Source: CAZLIC01 sp964559535 (lineage in GTDB: Bacteria > Pseudomonadota > Alphaproteobacteria > Rhodobacterales > Rhodobacteraceae). From it: a stretch of 7,441 bases of DNA. Numbering within the stretch: position 1 is the first letter of the stretch; each line of letters starts with the position of its first letter. The stretch is taken from positions 1-7,441 of the forward strand of contig CAZLIC010000131.1 of assembly GCA_964559535.1 (NCBI GenBank), in the 5' to 3' direction. The translations under genes were made by a program, and so were the position numbers. Below the pieces are notes generated by a model. The model searched no databases. It saw nothing but the letters and a program-made list of their open reading frames with translations, and was not told the DNA's origin. Shown here piece after piece: positions 5,318 to 7,441 of the stretch.

Positions 5318-5343
5318 CGGGGTTCTCCGGTAAGGGGAAGGGA

Positions 5344-5387
5344 TCGGAGCCGGGCCGGGCGATCTCTCTCCCCCGGACAAGCTCCAA
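5344..5387 (-). promoter_or_regulatory. Two-tier leader hairpin with GAGAGA loop before DUF6878
   Basis: On the minus strand TTGGAGC (5387-5381) pairs with GCTCCGA (5350-5344), including one G-U. Inside, CCGGG (5376-5372) pairs with CCCGG (5359-5355), closing a 12-base loop that contains GGAGAGAGA. The structure ends 26 bases before the ATG, nearly the same distance as before the methylase/strawberry-notch gene (25). It is followed by CTTCCCC, a short spacer, CCGGAG and a CCC run before the start codon. Pairing is visible; function is inferred from recurrence. Confidence 0.55.
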
Positions 5388-5418
5388 TTCCCCCCTGCCC
5401 ACCTCTGTCTCTCGGGCG

Positions 5419-5937
5419 TCACGCAGCGATCTGCAGCGCCCGGGCGGCGAAGGCGCGCCAGAGCGGGTCGACGAGTCGTGCATCGAGAAGATCGGCGCGG
5501 TGGCGCAGCCGTTGCGCCAGATCCGGTTCGCCCCAGGCAGTCGCGCGGCCGGCCTGCGCGCGCAGCTGGCTCGCCTCGGTCACGACGCCCCGCGCATCGG
5601 ACGCGCTCGTCACCGGGTGGCTCCAGGCGACGGCATGGTTGCTTGCGGCCCCGGCCAGCACGAGGCGCTCATCGCTATCGAGGATCGCCAGAAGCTGGGG
5701 CGCGGCATCCGGGGCGATCCCCTCGGCATGATCGATCGCGCCCTGCATGGCCTCGGCCAGCGTCGCGAAGCGGGCGACGACCAACGGCGCTGCCCGGCCC
5801 GACAGAAGGTCGACCGGTGCGCGGCGCGACAGGGTAAGGGCGAAGGGGTGATTGGGGTCGACATCGCCAGTTGAAAAGTGCGGTCGGACGACCCGCGAGT
5901 AAGTGGTCGGGTGGATTGGCTGGGGCAAATCGAACAT
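5419..5937 (-). CDS. Conserved 172-residue protein of unknown function
   Basis: Starts MFDLPQPIHPTTYSRVVRPH at 5937; GGAG lies in a GGAGATCTCC palindrome (5941-5950) just upstream. Visible segments: a short N-terminal stretch rich in Pro and His, PNHPFALTLSRRAPVDLLSG, a helical AEAMQGAIDHAEG, LLAILDSDERLVLAGAASNH, and an Ala/Arg-rich helical C-terminal half (about 125-172) with QLRAQAGRA and LRHRADLLDARLVDPLWRAF. I believe close relatives occur beside radC and DUF6878 genes on Rhodobacterales plasmids, but I know of no function. No membrane segment or signal peptide is seen. It lies between radC (107-base gap with a possible terminator) and DUF6878 (101-base gap), each gap carrying a leader hairpin, so it may be an independently controlled unit. 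Confidence 0.85.
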   Translation of the reverse strand: MFDLPQPIHPTTYSRVVRPHFSTGDVDPNHPFALTLSRRAPVDLLSGRAAPLVVARFATLAEAMQGAIDHAEGIAPDAAPQLLAILDSDERLVLAGAASNHAVAWSHPVTSASDARGVVTEASQLRAQAGRATAWGEPDLAQRLRHRADLLDARLVDPLWRAFAARALQIAA

Positions 5938-5950
5938 GGGGGAGATCTCC

Positions 5951-5987
5951 GACGGCGCGGGAAGCCACTCTCCCCGCCTCATCCGTC
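5951..5987 (-). promoter_or_regulatory. Two-tier leader hairpin with GAGAG loop before the 172-residue gene
   Basis: On the minus strand GACGG (5987-5983) pairs with CCGTC (5955-5951). Inside, GCGGG (5977-5973) pairs with CCCGC (5961-5957), closing an 11-base loop starting GAGAG. It ends 13 bases before the ATG and abuts the ribosome binding site. The general shape and the GAGAG loop match the leaders at 1280, 5344 and 6506, though the spacing to the start is shorter. Confidence 0.5.
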
Positions 5988-5999
5988 AAAGACCAAACA

Positions 6000-6025
6000 G
6001 CCGCCCTCTTGCTCGAAGGGGCGGC
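6000..6025 (-). terminator. Hairpin after radC, possible weak terminator
   Basis: On the minus strand GCCGCCC (6025-6019) pairs with GGGCGGC (6006-6000), with an inner CTT/AAG stem and one bulged base. It begins 19 bases after the radC stop and is followed by a moderately T-rich stretch (TGTTTGGTCTTT). The T run is interrupted, so this may only be a processing or attenuation hairpin. Confidence 0.4.
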
Positions 6026-6044
6026 GGCAGGTCTGCAGAGGCCA

Positions 6045-6485
6045 TCAGAGCTTGCCCAAACCCCGCAGGCTCAGCTCCGTCCCGGCGCCGACGATGATGT
6101 GATCGTGCAGCGTCAGTCCGAGGTACTTGCACCCCTTCTGGATCTCCTTCGTCATGCTGAGATCGGCCTCCGACGGCGTCGGATCGCCCGAAGGGTGGTT
6201 GTGGATCAGGATCAGGGCGCTGGCGTTCAGCATCAGCGCCCGCTTGATCACCTCGCGCGGATAGACCGGGACATGGTCGACCGTGCCGGTCGAGAGAAGC
6301 TCATCGGAGATGATGCGGTTCTTGCGGTCGAGGTAGAGGACATGGAAGCGCTCGATGGGCCCTCTGACGCTGAACGCGCAGTAGTCCATCAGCGCCTGCC
6401 AGCTGCCGATGACCGGGTTCTGGCTGAGGTAGCGGCCGAGGATATCGCGGGCCTCGAGGATGACGGTTTCTTCCTGTGGGGTCAT
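6045..6485 (-). CDS. radC: RadC-like JAB/MPN domain protein, short form
   Basis: A 146-residue RadC family protein consisting of the JAB/MPN+ metalloprotease-fold domain. Visible are Glu78 in PREVIKRA, the metal-binding motif HNHPSGDPTPSEAD with His95, His97 and Asp108, and the family C-terminus LTLHDHIIVG. Chromosomal RadC proteins have about 220 residues with an N-terminal helix-hairpin-helix region, which is absent here; short forms are common on plasmids and islands. Despite the name, a role in DNA repair has not held up, and the substrate is unknown; family members on mobile elements are often grouped with anti-restriction genes. The ATG at 6485 has only a weak purine stretch (GCGAGA) upstream but sits behind a structured leader (6506-6542). 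It follows the terminator of the DUF932 gene, so it needs its own promoter in the 125-base gap; I could not point to a convincing one. Confidence 0.92.
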   Translation of the reverse strand: MTPQEETVILEARDILGRYLSQNPVIGSWQALMDYCAFSVRGPIERFHVLYLDRKNRIISDELLSTGTVDHVPVYPREVIKRALMLNASALILIHNHPSGDPTPSEADLSMTKEIQKGCKYLGLTLHDHIIVGAGTELSLRGLGKL

Positions 6486-6505
6486 GGGAATCTCGCTGAA
6501 GTGCG

Positions 6506-6542
6506 CCGGCCAAAGCCCCCTGCCCTCTCATGGCGGGGCCGG
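6506..6542 (-). promoter_or_regulatory. Two-tier leader hairpin with GAGAG loop before radC
   Basis: On the minus strand CCGGCC (6542-6537) pairs with GGCCGG (6511-6506). Inside, CCGCC pairs with GGC-A-GG (one bulged A), closing a 7-base loop ATGAGAG. It ends 20 bases before the radC ATG. Same layout as the leaders at 1280, 5344 and 5951. Its position before radC in an alphaproteobacterial accessory region fits the published radC RNA motif, but I cannot verify this without a covariance-model search. Confidence 0.55.
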
Positions 6543-6560
6543 TGGCGTGCAAGTGGAAGG

Positions 6561-6595
6561 AAAAAGCGCGACCGCCGCGCGCGAGGGCGGTCGCG
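6561..6595 (-). terminator. Intrinsic terminator of the DUF932 gene
   Basis: On the minus strand CGCGACCGCC (6595-6586) pairs perfectly with GGCGGTCGCG (6576-6567): ten pairs, a 9-base loop, then C and TTTTT (6565-6561). It begins 15 bases after the DUF932 stop. This is a textbook Rho-independent terminator and separates the DUF932 unit from radC. Confidence 0.88.
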
Positions 6596-6610
6596 TCGTT
6601 GGACCAAGCG

Positions 6611-7441
6611 TCAGCCGACCCGGTCGAGGAGCTTCTTGGCGCGCCCTTCCATGTCGAGGCGGGCGTCCTGCTGGGTCTTGTCGCGCGCAAGCCGCGTGAT
6701 GCCCTGCACAAAATCGAAGATGCTTTCCGGCGGGCGGCCTTCCTCCATCAGCACCTTGTCGATGATCTTGCCGGACTCCGCCTTCGAGAAGCCGCGCTTC
6801 CGCAGGAAGTCATCTCGATCCTCATCCGTGCGCGCCACGATCTGCTGCCGCGCGGCTTTGATGCCGTTCACAAAGCCCTGCGGCGAGGAATTGGCGAAGC
6901 GCGTCAGCGCCGGTGCCGCCTCGTGGGCGAAGCGCGAGGCGGCGTATTTCGAGTGACGGATCTTGATCTCCTGGAAATCCTCGACACCCCAGAGGTTGCG
7001 GTTCTGGCACACCGCCCGCAGGTAGAAGCTCGCCATGCCGAGGGTTTTCGCCCCAACCTCCGAATTCCAGCAGTAGAAGCCCCGGAAGTAGAGATCAGGG
7101 GAGCCATCCGGCAGGCGGCCCGCCTCGATCGGGTTGTGATCGTCGACGAGGAACAGGAAGACGTCGCGGTCCGATGCATAGAGCGTGGTCGTGTCGCGGC
7201 TGATTTCGACATCAGGGTTGTAGACCCCGGTCGACCAGTCGAGCACGCCCGGGACCTTCCAGCGCGTGTCACCCGTGCCATTGCCCGCGATGCACTGAAC
7301 CGCCTCGACCAGCTCGTGATCATGGATGCGGCCGTAGTCCGGCCCGGTGACCGCGCGCAGTTCGGTGCGGCCGTCTTCCGTCTCGAAGGTCTTCACCTGC
7401 TCGGCGCGGTGGTTGGTCAGGCCGTATTGCAGGTTGATCCC
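6611..7441 (-). CDS. DUF932 plasmid/phage-type protein (partial, start lies beyond right edge)
   Basis: The last 276 residues of a DUF932 family protein; the frame is open to the right edge (first visible residues GINLQYGLTNHRAEQ). Family signatures: QYGLTNHRAEQVKTFE, LRAVTGPDYGRI, a segment VLDWSTGVYNP, then FRGFYCWNSEVGAKTLG and AVCQNRNLWG, and a C-terminal helical tail with KIIDKVLMEEGRPPESIFDF. Full-length members have roughly 400 residues, so about 130 N-terminal residues are missing. DUF932 (phage/plasmid-like protein family) is widespread on conjugative elements and phages; its biochemical role is not established, and links to anti-restriction or plasmid replication are suggestions from context. 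The GTG at 7396 is not the real start because conserved family sequence continues upstream of it. The gene ends at a strong terminator. Confidence 0.9.
   Translation of the reverse strand, partial: GINLQYGLTNHRAEQVKTFETEDGRTELRAVTGPDYGRIHDHELVEAVQCIAGNGTGDTRWKVPGVLDWSTGVYNPDVEISRDTTTLYASDRDVFLFLVDDHNPIEAGRLPDGSPDLYFRGFYCWNSEVGAKTLGMASFYLRAVCQNRNLWGVEDFQEIKIRHSKYAASRFAHEAAPALTRFANSSPQGFVNGIKAARQQIVARTDEDRDDFLRKRGFSKAESGKIIDKVLMEEGRPPESIFDFVQGITRLARDKTQQDARLDMEGRAKKLLDRVG

Noticed and set aside
5941..5950. GGAGATCTCC perfect palindrome as a protein-binding operator
   Set aside because: It coincides with the ribosome binding site of the 172-residue gene; only ten bases and no second copy, so chance or a translation-initiation feature is more likely.
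5871..6956. Plus-strand open frame of 361 codons
   Set aside because: Lies antisense to the start of the 172-residue gene, all of radC and part of the DUF932 gene, and crosses their leaders and a terminator; the translation has no family pattern.
7394..7396. GTG at 7396 as start of the DUF932 protein
   Set aside because: The frame stays open to the window edge, and the residues upstream of it match the family.
1..7441. CRISPR array, tRNA or rRNA genes, insertion sequence or integrase/attachment site
   Set aside because: No regularly spaced repeats, cloverleaf or rRNA-like sequence, transposase or recombinase motifs were seen on either strand.

Overview
The window is high-GC DNA that looks like an accessory region (plasmid, integrative conjugative element or genomic island) of an alphaproteobacterium, most likely a member of the Rhodobacterales. 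Grounds: GC-rich codon use, the family set (DUF932, short RadC, DUF6878, DUF6915, a methylase/strawberry-notch protein), a start of the type MKPANDN, and a LexA box of the alphaproteobacterial form GTTC-N7-GTTC. No rRNA, tRNA, CRISPR array, transposase or attachment site was seen. Almost all coding is on the minus strand, so the gene order below follows transcription from high to low coordinates.

Right part (7441-5419): the 3' portion of a DUF932 plasmid/phage-type gene ends at a strong intrinsic terminator (6561-6595). It is followed by a short RadC-like JAB/MPN protease-fold gene and a 172-residue conserved protein of unknown function. Middle part (5317-3107): a tight cluster of small conserved genes: DUF6878, DUF6915, a 65-residue protein resembling the start of a J-domain, a 139-residue protein and a 214-residue protein that starts with TTG inside the end of its neighbour. 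Several of these genes have stop codons that touch or overlap the next ribosome binding site or start.

Left part (3083-1): a self-contained RES/Xre (MbcT/MbcA-type) toxin-antitoxin operon with its own promoter and a pair of direct repeats as likely operator. A third tiny gene trails the toxin and resembles the C-terminal toxin-binding tail of TacA/DUF1778 antitoxins. Convergent to it is the only plus-strand gene, a 98-residue protein built of two gap-free copies of a KQ-A-A-LA...P...WI unit. Its promoter contains a canonical alphaproteobacterial SOS box. Divergent from that gene is the N-terminal DNA-methylase part of a large methylase/strawberry-notch helicase protein that runs off the left edge.

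The most interesting features are: (1) a recurrent two-tier hairpin with a GAGAG-containing loop in the 5' leaders of four genes (methylase/strawberry-notch, DUF6878, the 172-residue gene and radC), usually followed by a C-rich tract, GGAG and the start codon. It is plausibly a family of cis-regulatory RNAs, possibly the radC RNA motif described from comparative genomics. (2) The SOS-controlled duplicated small protein. (3) The three-gene RES-Xre locus. Taken together the region looks like an element-borne toolkit for establishing in, and surviving, a new host (anti-restriction, DNA processing, stabilisation). That functional reading is an inference from gene families and context.
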